From Sphingobacterium sp. (GTDB lineage: Bacteria; Bacteroidota; Bacteroidia; Sphingobacteriales; Sphingobacteriaceae): a stretch of 64,000 nt of DNA. Location of the stretch: NCBI GenBank assembly GCA_031286695.1, contig JAITTY010000011.1:682001-746000 (forward strand), read 5' to 3'. Under the pieces are notes generated by a model. It was given only the letters and a program-made list of their open reading frames with translations. It did no database searches and was not told the origin of the DNA. The position numbers were made by a program, and so were the translations under genes. Each line of letters starts with the position of its first letter. Position 1 is the first letter of the stretch. Shown one piece after another: positions 9,195-18,242 of this stretch.

Positions 9195-10154
9195 ATGAGT
9201 GTTGCTTTGCGATTTTTAGGCCTCTTTTGGGGTGTTATATTTCCCTGTTTTTTTGTTTTTGGGCAGGTGAAATTCCGTAACCAGGAAATTTCCATCCAGA
9301 ATGACAATGATGTTTATCTCTTGACAGGTCAAGATCGGTATTATACCAATGGTATCAATATCAATTACAGGATTGCGTTGCCGGGGAAGCTGGATCGGCA
9401 GTCTTCAAATACCGTGTTGGATTTTGAACTAGGCCAACGCATTTACAATGGTATCAGTATCATTGATTATAAACGGCAGGAAAAGAAATACGATAGGCCA
9501 TTTGCGGGCTACCTCTATTTTAGTGCAGCGGGAACACGATTCTTGCCGCACGATCAGGTTCTTGAACTCAAAACCGAATTGGCGCAGATCGGTCCAAAAT
9601 CATACGGTGAAGAAGCGCAGAAGTTTATCCATCATCTCTTTGGTATGTATGAGGCTACAGGTTGGGATACGCAGCTTCGAAATTCCTTTGGTATTGATTT
9701 AAGTGCAACCTATAAAAAAGGACTATATCGCAGTCAAAACCAACAATTCGATGTGGGAATTATTGGTGAGGGGACTATTGGTCTGAATAATACCAATATG
9801 GTTATGGCGGTTCCCCTGCGCGTGGGGAAGCTGAAATCGTATCATGCCTCGACCTTTACACATGGGCATTTGACACAGGTGAGAGAAGATGCTGACAAAG
9901 AATGGTACTTTGTTTATCAACCGAGTGTAGCCCGCATTTTTTACAGTGCAACGGTAGAGGGAGGAAGGGGCGAAGATGATCCCATAGGTAAGTTATACAC
10001 TGTCCAGCCATGGATGCTTAGTCACCGTATTGGTTTTAACTGGTCTAACCATAAGGTCAATTACGGTATCAATTATATCTTCAATTCGAAAGAGCTCAAA
10101 TCGGTGTTTCATCGGCATCAATATGGCGAGCTGTTTTTTGCGTACCGTTTTTGA
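9195..10154 (+). CDS. Lipid A deacylase LpxR family protein (DUF2219)
   Basis: The frame opens at a TTG (9183), but the ATG at 9195 gives a clean signal peptide beginning MSVALRFLGLFWGVIF and ending near 'VFGQ'. The mature part carries LpxR hallmarks: 'QNDNDVYLL' with the Asn-Asp pair, 'DRYYTNG', a histidine segment 'IHHLFGMYEATGWDTQLRN', and a C-terminal aromatic residue as in outer-membrane beta-barrels. LpxR removes 3'-acyloxyacyl chains from lipid A at the outer membrane. The family is clear; activity on this organism's lipid A is inferred. It ends 94 bases before the convergent symporter gene. Confidence 0.85.
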   Translation: MSVALRFLGLFWGVIFPCFFVFGQVKFRNQEISIQNDNDVYLLTGQDRYYTNGININYRIALPGKLDRQSSNTVLDFELGQRIYNGISIIDYKRQEKKYDRPFAGYLYFSAAGTRFLPHDQVLELKTELAQIGPKSYGEEAQKFIHHLFGMYEATGWDTQLRNSFGIDLSATYKKGLYRSQNQQFDVGIIGEGTIGLNNTNMVMAVPLRVGKLKSYHASTFTHGHLTQVREDADKEWYFVYQPSVARIFYSATVEGGRGEDDPIGKLYTVQPWMLSHRIGFNWSNHKVNYGINYIFNSKELKSVFHRHQYGELFFAYRF

Positions 10155-10248
10155 TCCGTCAGCTATAGGTGTGACTATATTGATCCGCTTATAGATAGAG
10201 TCTCCTTAGATCCGTTGTCCTGTGAAATGCTTTTCGTTTGTAGCTTGT

Positions 10249-11499
10249 TTAACCAGGATTTTCTGGAACAGGATCAGCCAATTTTTGCCCAATTAATCGG
10301 GTAGTGAGCATAGCGGCTACGGTGTCTCCCGTAGCGTTGAGCATTGTTGCGAGGGGATCGACCAGGGTTGCTATAATCATAATGGAAGGAATCACTTCAG
10401 TTGGCATCTGATAAACCGATATGATCAGCATTTCTCCGATATAACCACCATTAGGAATCCCTCCTGCCACAATACTGACAAGTAGGGTAATTCCTACCGC
10501 CATGATCAGATTGGACGGATCAAAAAATTCCTTTCCACTTAATAAAAGTGCGATATAGATTTTAAAGATACAGGCAATTGCCGATCCATGCTTGTGCAAT
10601 GTGGTGCCTAACGGAATGACGACACTAGCGACGCTGTCGGGGATTCCAATTTGTTTGGATGCAAGTAAATTAGCTGGCATGGTGGCCAGGCTGCTGCAGC
10701 TGCTCAATGCCGTTAAAGAAGGCAGGATGTTGTTTTGCCAATATCTTTTAACACCTTTTAGCCCGAATGCTAGAAAAGCGAATATACTGAATACCGTAAA
10801 AAAATAGCAGATTCCAAAAAAGTAATATAGACCGATAGGTTTAGCATAAAAACCAAAGAGCTGCGGGCCTAATGTTCCAACCTGATAGGCAAAATATGCA
10901 CCCAAACCAATAGGAGCGAGGTTCATGACCATCACGAGCAGATTTCCCATCACAACATTGCCCGAGTTTATAAATTTACGGAAGGTCTCTGCAGATGCCC
11001 CTGATTTGCGTGTAGCAATGCCAACGAGGAATGAGAAGATGACAAAAGCCAGCATATTTTGTCGTGATAATAAACTTGAAAATTCGCTAACGGTTAAAAA
11101 GCGGACCATTTTTTCACCCCAAGAATCATGAACAACTGTTTCCATGATCTTGTTTGTTTGTTCAATAGGCAGTGGAGCATCGACTGGAAAGAAGTAAAGG
11201 AAGCAGATACTTGATAGTCCGGCGACGACAATACCCAATACAAATACGAATGACATCATGCCGATGATCCTTCCCAGTACACTGTCGCCATCGATATTGG
11301 CAACAGATGAGGATATGGCAAAGAATACCAAGGGTATGACGCTGACAAAGAGCAGGTTTAGGAAAATGTCGCCGATCGGTTTAAGATTGTTGACGATAGG
11401 AGGAAAAAAGATGCCGATCAAACTTCCAATACTGATCCCAAGGAGTAGAAGTAAGATACTGCCGTAGTTCTGCACAAAAGTTTTTGTAGCGTATTTCAT
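10249..11499 (-). CDS. Dicarboxylate/amino acid:cation symporter (DAACS, SLC1-like)
   Basis: A 416-residue inner-membrane transporter with about eight transmembrane segments and two re-entrant hairpins. The first hairpin has the serine-rich 'LTALSSCSSLATMPANL'; transmembrane segment 7 has 'PLGTTLHKHGSAI', where most relatives have NMDGT; transmembrane segment 8 has 'MLNATGDTVAAML', with the Asp/Asn/Thr side chains that bind substrate. The family moves C4-dicarboxylates or acidic/neutral amino acids with sodium or protons. The exact substrate cannot be told. Both neighbours are separated by non-coding sequence, so it is probably transcribed alone. Confidence 0.9.
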   Translation of the reverse strand: MKYATKTFVQNYGSILLLLLGISIGSLIGIFFPPIVNNLKPIGDIFLNLLFVSVIPLVFFAISSSVANIDGDSVLGRIIGMMSFVFVLGIVVAGLSSICFLYFFPVDAPLPIEQTNKIMETVVHDSWGEKMVRFLTVSEFSSLLSRQNMLAFVIFSFLVGIATRKSGASAETFRKFINSGNVVMGNLLVMVMNLAPIGLGAYFAYQVGTLGPQLFGFYAKPIGLYYFFGICYFFTVFSIFAFLAFGLKGVKRYWQNNILPSLTALSSCSSLATMPANLLASKQIGIPDSVASVVIPLGTTLHKHGSAIACIFKIYIALLLSGKEFFDPSNLIMAVGITLLVSIVAGGIPNGGYIGEMLIISVYQMPTEVIPSIMIIATLVDPLATMLNATGDTVAAMLTTRLIGQKLADPVPENPG

Positions 11500-12036
11500 A
11501 GGTGTATGATTAGTTATTTCAAAAGAAGTTCATTCGCATGGAAGAACTGCTTATATTGTCTTTGTATTTGGTCACATTGAGAATATCCAATGCTGTTGTA
11601 TTGCTTGCGCTTGTTAGGTTTGGATATTTCATTAGGTTTTGTGAATATTTCGTATTTAGATTGCTAAAATAGTGTTTTTCTCGAATAGGTCTATTAAAAC
11701 GAGCTGAATTTATGCGTGTTTGTTCATTTTTGTTTTACCTTGCTGAAAAAATCCGCTTTTTTCTACAAATGTCTACTTGATTGCTTCGTATCTTTTCATT
11801 AAGGTATCAAAGAGCTTGCTACACTCGTTTTATGATCTGCAAAAGAGTTTCTATCCGCTTTCACAGCTGTTGATGCTGTTGAAATCAGGAAGGTTTTGAT
11901 ACTCGAATTGGCTTTTTTATCTTTGGACAGTAGCAGTGATAAGTGTCATGGATAAGGAGTGCGCCATTTGTTTGGCTTCCATTTCTTTGTTTGGACTTCA
12001 TGCGTGAAAATTGGAACTTAAAGTATTTGTAGTAAA
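11500..12036. other. 537-bp intergenic region, no supported gene
   Basis: It lies between the divergent symporter and mnmD genes. I see no open frame with family features. On the minus strand around 11990-11785 one frame reads like protein sequence but is interrupted by several stops. It may be decayed coding sequence or chance. Promoters for both flanking genes must lie here, but no exact TTG/TAnnTTTG pair was found. Confidence 0.5.
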
Positions 12037-12702
12037 ATGGAATTTGTAACGACAGGAGATGGTTCGAAAACTTTGTTTAATGCCGAAATAGGTGAATGTT
12101 ATCATTCTAAACACGGCGCGGTACAGGAAAGCAGACATGTTTTTATAAAAACAGGGCTTGACCACTATGTACAAACGACAGGAGCAACAGCTGTTGGTAT
12201 CTTGGAGGTCGGGTTCGGGACAGGTTTGAATTTTTTGCAAACTGCCGACTTTCTTCAGGATAAATCCTTTCGGGTGGACTATGTCGGAATTGAAGGGTTT
12301 CCCTTGCCTTTGTCTACTATTGCTGCAACGGGTTATGATGCGACGGTGGATGCGACGGTATGGGCTGATTATCTTGATACATATGAAAGAGCGTTGAAGG
12401 AAAATGTACAGCTTAATGAACGGCTAAAGCTTTATATTGACCATACCTTATTAATGAATTTTCAATCGGATAGGTTATTTGATGTCGTTTACTTTGATGC
12501 CTTTGCGGCAGTGCATCAACCTGAGATGTGGAATGATGCTGCTTTGGGGCATATTGCGCAGTTTGTCAAACCTGGTGGAGTCTTTGTGACTTACGCTATT
12601 ACCGGAAACCTCAAACGCAGCATGAAAGCATTGGGCTTTTCAATAGAAAAGGCACCCGGAGCACCAGGTAAACGGGAGATGCTTCGTGCGACAAAGTTGT
12701 AG
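12037..12702 (+). CDS. mnmD: tRNA (5-methylaminomethyl-2-thiouridine)(34)-methyltransferase MnmD
   Basis: A 221-residue stand-alone methyltransferase corresponding to the N-terminal domain of MnmC. It carries out the SAM-dependent last methylation of mnm5s2U34 in the wobble position of tRNAs for Lys, Glu and Gln. The SAM-binding motif is 'EVGFGTGLNF' (57-66), and the downstream catalytic segment is 'YFDAFAAVHQPEMW' (near residue 151). The FAD-dependent MnmC1 oxidase domain is absent, which is normal in Bacteroidota. The ATG start gives the usual family N-terminus ('TGDGSKTLFNAEIGE'). Confidence 0.93.
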   Translation: MEFVTTGDGSKTLFNAEIGECYHSKHGAVQESRHVFIKTGLDHYVQTTGATAVGILEVGFGTGLNFLQTADFLQDKSFRVDYVGIEGFPLPLSTIAATGYDATVDATVWADYLDTYERALKENVQLNERLKLYIDHTLLMNFQSDRLFDVVYFDAFAAVHQPEMWNDAALGHIAQFVKPGGVFVTYAITGNLKRSMKALGFSIEKAPGAPGKREMLRATKL

Positions 12703-12823
12703 AGGACTATTGCCGACTTTAAATTATTGTTAACTGCTTGGTATTCTAAAAAGTGTTTTCTAATTTAGCCCAAAATAGAGACGCTAACCTATTCACCACT
12801 TGTGGTTTATATTTTACTACCTA

Positions 12824-13405
12824 ATGACAGATTCGCAGTTGATAGACAGTTTGAAGACAGATGGCCAGGAAGGATTTGTTGCGATTTATCGTAAATTCTA
12901 TAAACAACTGTTATTCTTTATACTTGGTTATCTGAAGGAAAACCGTGTGGCCGAGGAAATCGTGGCCGATGTTTTCGTTAAGGTATGGGAGCGTAGGTCT
13001 GATTTTCATACAATGGAAAATTTAAAGGCCTTTATCTATATTTCGGCAAAGAATGCGAGTCTGAATGTTATTCGATCGGAGCGTTCTAAAGGCATCCATG
13101 AGTCCTTGACAAATTATGAAGATCTGTTGGCAGATGACCGCGACGTTTTCTCAAAAATGATTCATGCTGAGTTAATCCACTCTATATTTATTGAGGTCGT
13201 AAAGCTTCCTGAAAAACAACGGGAAGTTTTTAATATGACCTATCTTGAAGACAAGACTGTCGAAGAGATTGCAGAGGAACTTCAAATGAGCCCAACTGCT
13301 GTATACACAAACCGTTCCCGTGCGATACATACCATACGAACCTTGTTGGGGACCAAAAATGCGTTAACGCTCCTCGCGTTTTTATCTTTAGTCGGCGAGA
13401 ATTAG
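12824..13405 (+). CDS. ECF RNA polymerase sigma factor (FecI-like, Bacteroidetes sigma-70 family)
   Basis: The frame could begin at a TTG (12800), but the ATG at 12824 (MTDSQLIDSL) gives the standard family start and 193 residues. Region 2 is visible in 'FVAIYRKFYKQLLFFI' and 'VADVFVKVWERR'; region 4 is in 'LPEKQREVFNMTYLEDKTVEEIAEELQM', followed by a helix-turn-helix. Such factors direct RNA polymerase to a nearby TonB-receptor operon when a cell-surface signal is relayed by FecR. The FecR gene follows after 158 bases, and then the SusC/SusD genes, which are the expected target. Confidence 0.93.
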   Translation: MTDSQLIDSLKTDGQEGFVAIYRKFYKQLLFFILGYLKENRVAEEIVADVFVKVWERRSDFHTMENLKAFIYISAKNASLNVIRSERSKGIHESLTNYEDLLADDRDVFSKMIHAELIHSIFIEVVKLPEKQREVFNMTYLEDKTVEEIAEELQMSPTAVYTNRSRAIHTIRTLLGTKNALTLLAFLSLVGEN

Positions 13406-13563
13406 CCGGGGTGTGCCCGATTCTATGCCTCGCTATTTATTTTCTTTGACCCTTATCCTTTTGTTTTCTAAGCTTCTGTGCTGTTTTTTTACCTGTTTAA
13501 TATTTTTTTACTTTTTTATGTAAGATTCTGTGAGCCGCCGTGTTTTTATTGACGAAAGAAACG

Positions 13564-14760
13564 ATGACGAAAAGTATGCATGGTACAGACCACATTATAA
13601 CACTTCTGAACTCCTATTTAAAGGGTGAAATTCATCCTGATACGCATGTGGAACTCCGGTTGTTATTTGAACAATACCCAGAATTGCAGAGCATGTTAAT
13701 GGAGTTGGAAAATCCAGAAAACCTTCAGCAAGAGCTTAAAATTTATGAAAGTCTCCTTGAGGCTGATGCAATAAAGGCAGAAGAAAGGGTTTTGTCGACC
13801 ATTTTAGATCGAATTGACGCAAAGTCGACTGAGCAGCAGGTGAGCTGGTTCAAAAAATATCGGTTGTATGCTGCGGCGGCGGCATGTATCATCGGTTTAA
13901 TTGGGCTGGGGACTTGGAAAATGAAACAAGATGAACAAGCTCAAACTGTTGTTGATCCGATACTCTTGGCTAAAGATCTTGTACCCGGAGCCAATAAGGC
14001 AAGGCTTCAGCTTGCCGACGGAACACATGTAGATCTGGATGGTCGTTATAGCGGGATCTCAATAGGAAGTGAGATCCGGTATAGCGATGGTTCGGTCGCA
14101 GTGAATGCACAAGAAGATAAAGGACAGATGATGGTCCTGTCAACTCCTAGAGGGGGGCAATATCAGATCGTCCTGTCTGATGGTACTAAGGTGTGGTTGA
14201 ATGCCGATACGCGCTTGCGTTATCCCAACAAGTTTATAGGCCAAACACGTGTCGTAGAATTAGATGGAGAAGCCTACTTTGAGGTCGAGAAGATGCGGGA
14301 TAAACCTTTTGTGGTTGTGACTAATAAAGAGAAAGTTGAAGTTTTAGGAACTCATTTCAATGTCTATTCTTTCCCGGGAGAGCAGGAATCAAAAGTGTCT
14401 TTGTTGGAAGGTAAAGTAAAAGTTTCTTTGCCTATAGGAAAGGAAAGGCTGCTTGTTCCCGGAGAACAGGCTTTAGTGAATGGCGAGGAGCTCTCTGTTC
14501 AGCAAGCCGCTGTAGAGGAAAGTATTGCCTGGAAAAATAATGAGTTTACATTTAACAATGAACCTTTGGGAACGGCATTGACACAAATCGCGCGATGGTA
14601 TGATATTGATATCGAAATAGCTCCAAGTGTGTCAAAAATTAGGCTATGGGGATCAGTATCGCGTTTGGACAATTTTGATAAGGTACTTAATGTTATCAAA
14701 ATGACAGACGATAAAATAAAAGTTCAAATCGAAGGAAGGAGGGTGAAATTGATGAAATAA
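13564..14760 (+). CDS. FecR-family anti-sigma factor
   Basis: The ATG at 13564 is preferred over an upstream GTG (13540), giving 398 residues. The cytoplasmic N-terminal part holds sigma binding, a single membrane helix lies around 'YAAAAACIIGLIGLGTW' (about residues 103-119), and the periplasmic part contains the FecR core ('YQIVLSDGTKVWLNADTRLRYP', 'FEVEKMRDKPFVV', 'VLGTHFNVYSF'). A C-terminal STN-like domain (DUF4974) ends in 'LNVIKMTDDKIKVQIEGRRVKL'. It senses the occupied outer-membrane receptor and controls the sigma factor encoded just upstream. The 128-base gap to the receptor gene contains a hairpin. Confidence 0.92.
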   Translation: MTKSMHGTDHIITLLNSYLKGEIHPDTHVELRLLFEQYPELQSMLMELENPENLQQELKIYESLLEADAIKAEERVLSTILDRIDAKSTEQQVSWFKKYRLYAAAAACIIGLIGLGTWKMKQDEQAQTVVDPILLAKDLVPGANKARLQLADGTHVDLDGRYSGISIGSEIRYSDGSVAVNAQEDKGQMMVLSTPRGGQYQIVLSDGTKVWLNADTRLRYPNKFIGQTRVVELDGEAYFEVEKMRDKPFVVVTNKEKVEVLGTHFNVYSFPGEQESKVSLLEGKVKVSLPIGKERLLVPGEQALVNGEELSVQQAAVEESIAWKNNEFTFNNEPLGTALTQIARWYDIDIEIAPSVSKIRLWGSVSRLDNFDKVLNVIKMTDDKIKVQIEGRRVKLMK

Positions 14761-14796
14761 GAATACATTAAATCATTATTTCGTCCTTTTAAGGAG

Positions 14797-14820
14797 CTGA
14801 GGAAGGTGGCACTTCCCCAG
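14797..14820 (+). promoter_or_regulatory. Hairpin in the leader of the SusC-like gene
   Basis: CTGAGGAAG and CTTCCCCAG can pair (8 of 9 positions) around the loop GTGGCA. No T-tract follows, so it is not a standard terminator. It lies 69 bases before the susC-like ATG and could be a leader structure or an mRNA processing or stability element. Function is inferred. Confidence 0.35.
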
Positions 14821-14888
14821 CAAATTGGTTCGAGATATAATAAAACTTACTCAACTGTTTATTAAACTAACAAAACCAACCAAATGTA

Positions 14889-17800
14889 ATGAAAAAGTAT
14901 AAATACCTCATTATTATGAAAATGATTATTATGCTTCTTTTGTTTAGTGTCGTGCAGCTTCAAGCTGGAAGTTTCGCTCAGACGGTGCGTATAAAAAAGA
15001 AGAATAGTCCTATTGTTGATGTATTTCGGGAAATCAAAAAACAAACTGGATATACCGTATTATGTAAATCAGAAATTATCAGCAATAGTCCTAATGTCAG
15101 CGTAGATTTTAACAATGTATCCTTAGACCGGGCATTAAACGAACTGTTGTCGCCCAGAGGACTTAACTACATCAAAGAGGGCAATTCCATTATTGTTAAA
15201 GCAGGTGAAAACAGCGGTATCGAAAGGTATGCACCCCTCACAAATGTTGGCTGGATAGCAGAACAAAGTCCTGTTCAGGGTAAAATTACCGATCAGGATG
15301 GTAAAGTGCTTGCTGGAGTAAGTGTGGCCGTAAAGGGCGGAAAAATAGCAACTGCATCTGACGCCAATGGAAATTATACAATTGCTGCAAGCAGAGGAGC
15401 AATTTTGGTATTTAGTTTTGTTGGCTATGAGCGTAAAGAGGTAGAAGTGAACGGAGATGTATTGAATGTTAACATGCATCCAAGTCTATCGAATCTGGAA
15501 GAAGTGGTTGTCACCGGATATGGTACATTTAAGAAATCGGACTATACGGGTTCTGCCTCAACAATACGTACAGAGCGTATGTCAGATGTCCCAGCAGTAG
15601 ATTTTTCGACGATGCTCCAGGGTAATGCTCCCGGCGTACAAGTTAATTCCCTATCTGGACAACCTGGAGGTTCAACGGATATTCGGATACGTGGTATGGG
15701 ATCTATCAATGCTGTCAATAGGCCACTATTTGTTATCGATGGAGTGCCAGTGATGTCGGGCGATATCTCTTCTAGCAGTTCAAACAATGCCGGCCTTGAT
15801 GTAATGTCTACCTTGAGTAATGCAGATATTGAGCAGATTACGGTGATAAAAGATGCGGCAGCAGCTTCGCTTTATGGCTCCCGGGCAGCAGGCGGTGTTA
15901 TCTTGATTACAACAAAATCGGGTAAGGCAGGGAAACCTGTATTTTCGTTTAAGGGGGACTATGGACTTTCCAGTCAAGCGACAGATTTTCGTGAAGTAAT
16001 GAATGGTCCCCAACGCCGCGAAATGTTGCTTGAAGGACTTCGCAACAAGGCGCGTTATATCGACAAGTTGACTGATGAAACGCTGATTGAAAATTTTGCA
16101 CAAAACAATATTGATAAATATGCGCCGCAACCCTGGAGCGGCTGGACAGATTGGAAAAAGGAACTATTTCGTCGCAATTCACCGTTTAGAAATGCAGACT
16201 TATCAGCTTCGGGAGGGGATTCCAAAGTATCATATTATACATCATTGGGTTATACTAATCAAACAGGCTTGTCTTATCAATCTGGTTTTGAAAGGTTAAC
16301 AGGTCGTTTGAATGTGAAATACAAAATGAGCGACAAGCTAGAACTTGGGGCTAATATTTTATATTCAAATGTTAACCAGGATGTTAATTCCGAAGGCGGG
16401 ACTTACACATCACCAATTTATTCGTCGCGTCACAAACTGACGGCTTCCGAACCTGTTTATAATGAGGATGGTACTTTCTTTTTGGATTTCTTCTCCAATG
16501 GCCCACGTAATCCGAAAGCATCATCATTGTATAATTACCGTCGGGAGAAAGCAGACCGATCATTCAATACGGTCTTTGCAAACTATAAGTTTATGGATGG
16601 TCTCGTTTTCAATACAACCTTTAGTTTAGATCATACAACGACTCGATACAACTCCTGGTCTGATCCGCGGACTTCAGATGGTGAGAAGACAAATGGTTCA
16701 TTGTCTACAAGTTTTACAGACTATAATCAAATGGTGTGGCGTAACAGTTTGACTTATACCAAGACATTTGCGACGAAACACCATTTGGATGTTTTGGGCG
16801 GTTATGAAGTCAACCGTTACCGCAGAGATGGGATGGATGGGGCCAAAGATAACTTCCCTTCGGTAGAAAAGATTGTACTTTCTAATGGTTCGGTGCTCAC
16901 TGATCTTTCAGGGTCGAATACGGAATGGCGATTGCTTTCGTACCTTTCGCGCGTCAATTACAATTATAATGATAAGTATTTCTTAGGAGGAAGTGTGCGC
17001 ATGGATGGTAGTTCAAGGATTCATCGGAGCAGTCGTTGGGGTACATTTTGGTCACTCTCAGGTGCATGGAAGTTTACGAAAGAGAATTTTATGGCCTCTT
17101 TGAATGATGTGCTGACAGATGGTAAACTCCGTGTATCGTATGGTACCAACGGTACCTTACCTTCGAGTTATTTTACCTATATGGATTTAACAGGTTTTGG
17201 TTTCCCATATGGAAATAATCCAGGTATCAGGGAAACACAGATCGGAAATCCAAACCTAAGATGGGAAAAGCAGAATAACCTTAATATTGGTTTGGATGTT
17301 CGTTTATTTGATCGATTGGGACTTACATTCGAATGGTATAGAAGGCAGTCATCGGATTTGTTGAATGATATGCCGACCTCCTTAACGACAGGATTTGGGT
17401 CTTATTTGACGAATATTGGAGCGATTCGAAACTCGGGTATCGAAGTGGATCTGAATGCGGATATTCTGCGTGATAAAGCATTCAAGTGGAATGCGAGTTT
17501 GAATTTCGGTATGAACAAAAATAAGACAATAGCTTTGGCCGATGGTAGTGAGGAATTACGTGATGGTACGTCAATACATCGTATAGGCCAGCCTTGGTAT
17601 AGCTGTTACCTGATTGAGTTTGCTGGAATAAACCGGGAGACAGGGGTACCTCAATATTATGTCAATGATCCTTCAAATTTAGGATCGCGGGATATTACAG
17701 AAGATTATACCAAAGCCAATCGTATTCTTTACAAAAGTGTAGATCCAAAACTGATTGGTGGGTTTACTAATACGTTCCGTTATAAGATGTTTGATCTGAA

Positions 17801-18233
17801 TTTCACCTGGACTTATTCTCTAGGCGGAAACTCTTATGACAGTGGTGCAAGCAAGACTGAACTAGGCGGAAAAACTGGCTATGATAATATACCACAGTAT
17901 TATGAACGGAGATGGCAGAAGCCTGGCGATGAAACCGATATTGAAATGTTTATGGTCGGTAATACCTACGATATGAGCAGTGTGGCCAACACACGACGTT
18001 TACATTCGACGGATCATATCCGATTAAAGAATATGACTTTTGGTATTTCTTTGCCACAGCAGATCGCTCGTCGCCTCAAAGTAAGTAATATTCGGGCATA
18101 TTGTTCGGGCGTAAATCTTTTGACGTTTGCAGCCTATAAGAATTATGATCCGGAAGTACCTGTAAATGGTACTGTGTATTTTGAGTCCCCTAAATTGAAG
18201 ACAGTAACCTTTGGTTTAGATGTTAAATTCTAA
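14889..18233 (+). CDS. SusC/RagA-family TonB-dependent outer-membrane receptor
   Basis: An 1114-residue receptor that imports a nutrient with its SusD partner, powered by TonB. Order of parts: signal peptide (about 1-31), STN signalling domain (about 40-104), carboxypeptidase-like CNA-B domain (128-198), the 'EVVVTGYG' TonB-box region (205-212), plug with 'IRIRGMGSINAVNRPLFVIDGVPV' and 'KDAAAASLYGSRAAGGVILITTK', then a beta-barrel ending in 'VTFGLDVKF'. The STN domain is what a receptor needs to talk to the FecR protein encoded upstream. It lies in one operon with SusD (9-base gap) and the exported phosphatase gene. Confidence 0.96.
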   Translation: MKKYKYLIIMKMIIMLLLFSVVQLQAGSFAQTVRIKKKNSPIVDVFREIKKQTGYTVLCKSEIISNSPNVSVDFNNVSLDRALNELLSPRGLNYIKEGNSIIVKAGENSGIERYAPLTNVGWIAEQSPVQGKITDQDGKVLAGVSVAVKGGKIATASDANGNYTIAASRGAILVFSFVGYERKEVEVNGDVLNVNMHPSLSNLEEVVVTGYGTFKKSDYTGSASTIRTERMSDVPAVDFSTMLQGNAPGVQVNSLSGQPGGSTDIRIRGMGSINAVNRPLFVIDGVPVMSGDISSSSSNNAGLDVMSTLSNADIEQITVIKDAAAASLYGSRAAGGVILITTKSGKAGKPVFSFKGDYGLSSQATDFREVMNGPQRREMLLEGLRNKARYIDKLTDETLIENFAQNNIDKYAPQPWSGWTDWKKELFRRNSPFRNADLSASGGDSKVSYYTSLGYTNQTGLSYQSGFERLTGRLNVKYKMSDKLELGANILYSNVNQDVNSEGGTYTSPIYSSRHKLTASEPVYNEDGTFFLDFFSNGPRNPKASSLYNYRREKADRSFNTVFANYKFMDGLVFNTTFSLDHTTTRYNSWSDPRTSDGEKTNGSLSTSFTDYNQMVWRNSLTYTKTFATKHHLDVLGGYEVNRYRRDGMDGAKDNFPSVEKIVLSNGSVLTDLSGSNTEWRLLSYLSRVNYNYNDKYFLGGSVRMDGSSRIHRSSRWGTFWSLSGAWKFTKENFMASLNDVLTDGKLRVSYGTNGTLPSSYFTYMDLTGFGFPYGNNPGIRETQIGNPNLRWEKQNNLNIGLDVRLFDRLGLTFEWYRRQSSDLLNDMPTSLTTGFGSYLTNIGAIRNSGIEVDLNADILRDKAFKWNASLNFGMNKNKTIALADGSEELRDGTSIHRIGQPWYSCYLIEFAGINRETGVPQYYVNDPSNLGSRDITEDYTKANRILYKSVDPKLIGGFTNTFRYKMFDLNFTWTYSLGGNSYDSGASKTELGGKTGYDNIPQYYERRWQKPGDETDIEMFMVGNTYDMSSVANTRRLHSTDHIRLKNMTFGISLPQQIARRLKVSNIRAYCSGVNLLTFAAYKNYDPEVPVNGTVYFESPKLKTVTFGLDVKF

Positions 18234-18242
18234 AAAACGACT

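Noticed and set aside
11785..11990. Minus-strand frame that reads like protein, ending in 'LFDTLMKRYEAIK'
   Set aside because: It is broken by at least three stops within 70 codons and has no recognisable family, so decayed coding sequence cannot be told from chance.
12800..12823. TTG start for the first sigma factor; similarly GTG 13540, TTG 9183, TTG 38356 and TTG 41610 for other genes
   Set aside because: In each case a nearby downstream ATG gives the usual family N-terminus or a clean signal peptide.
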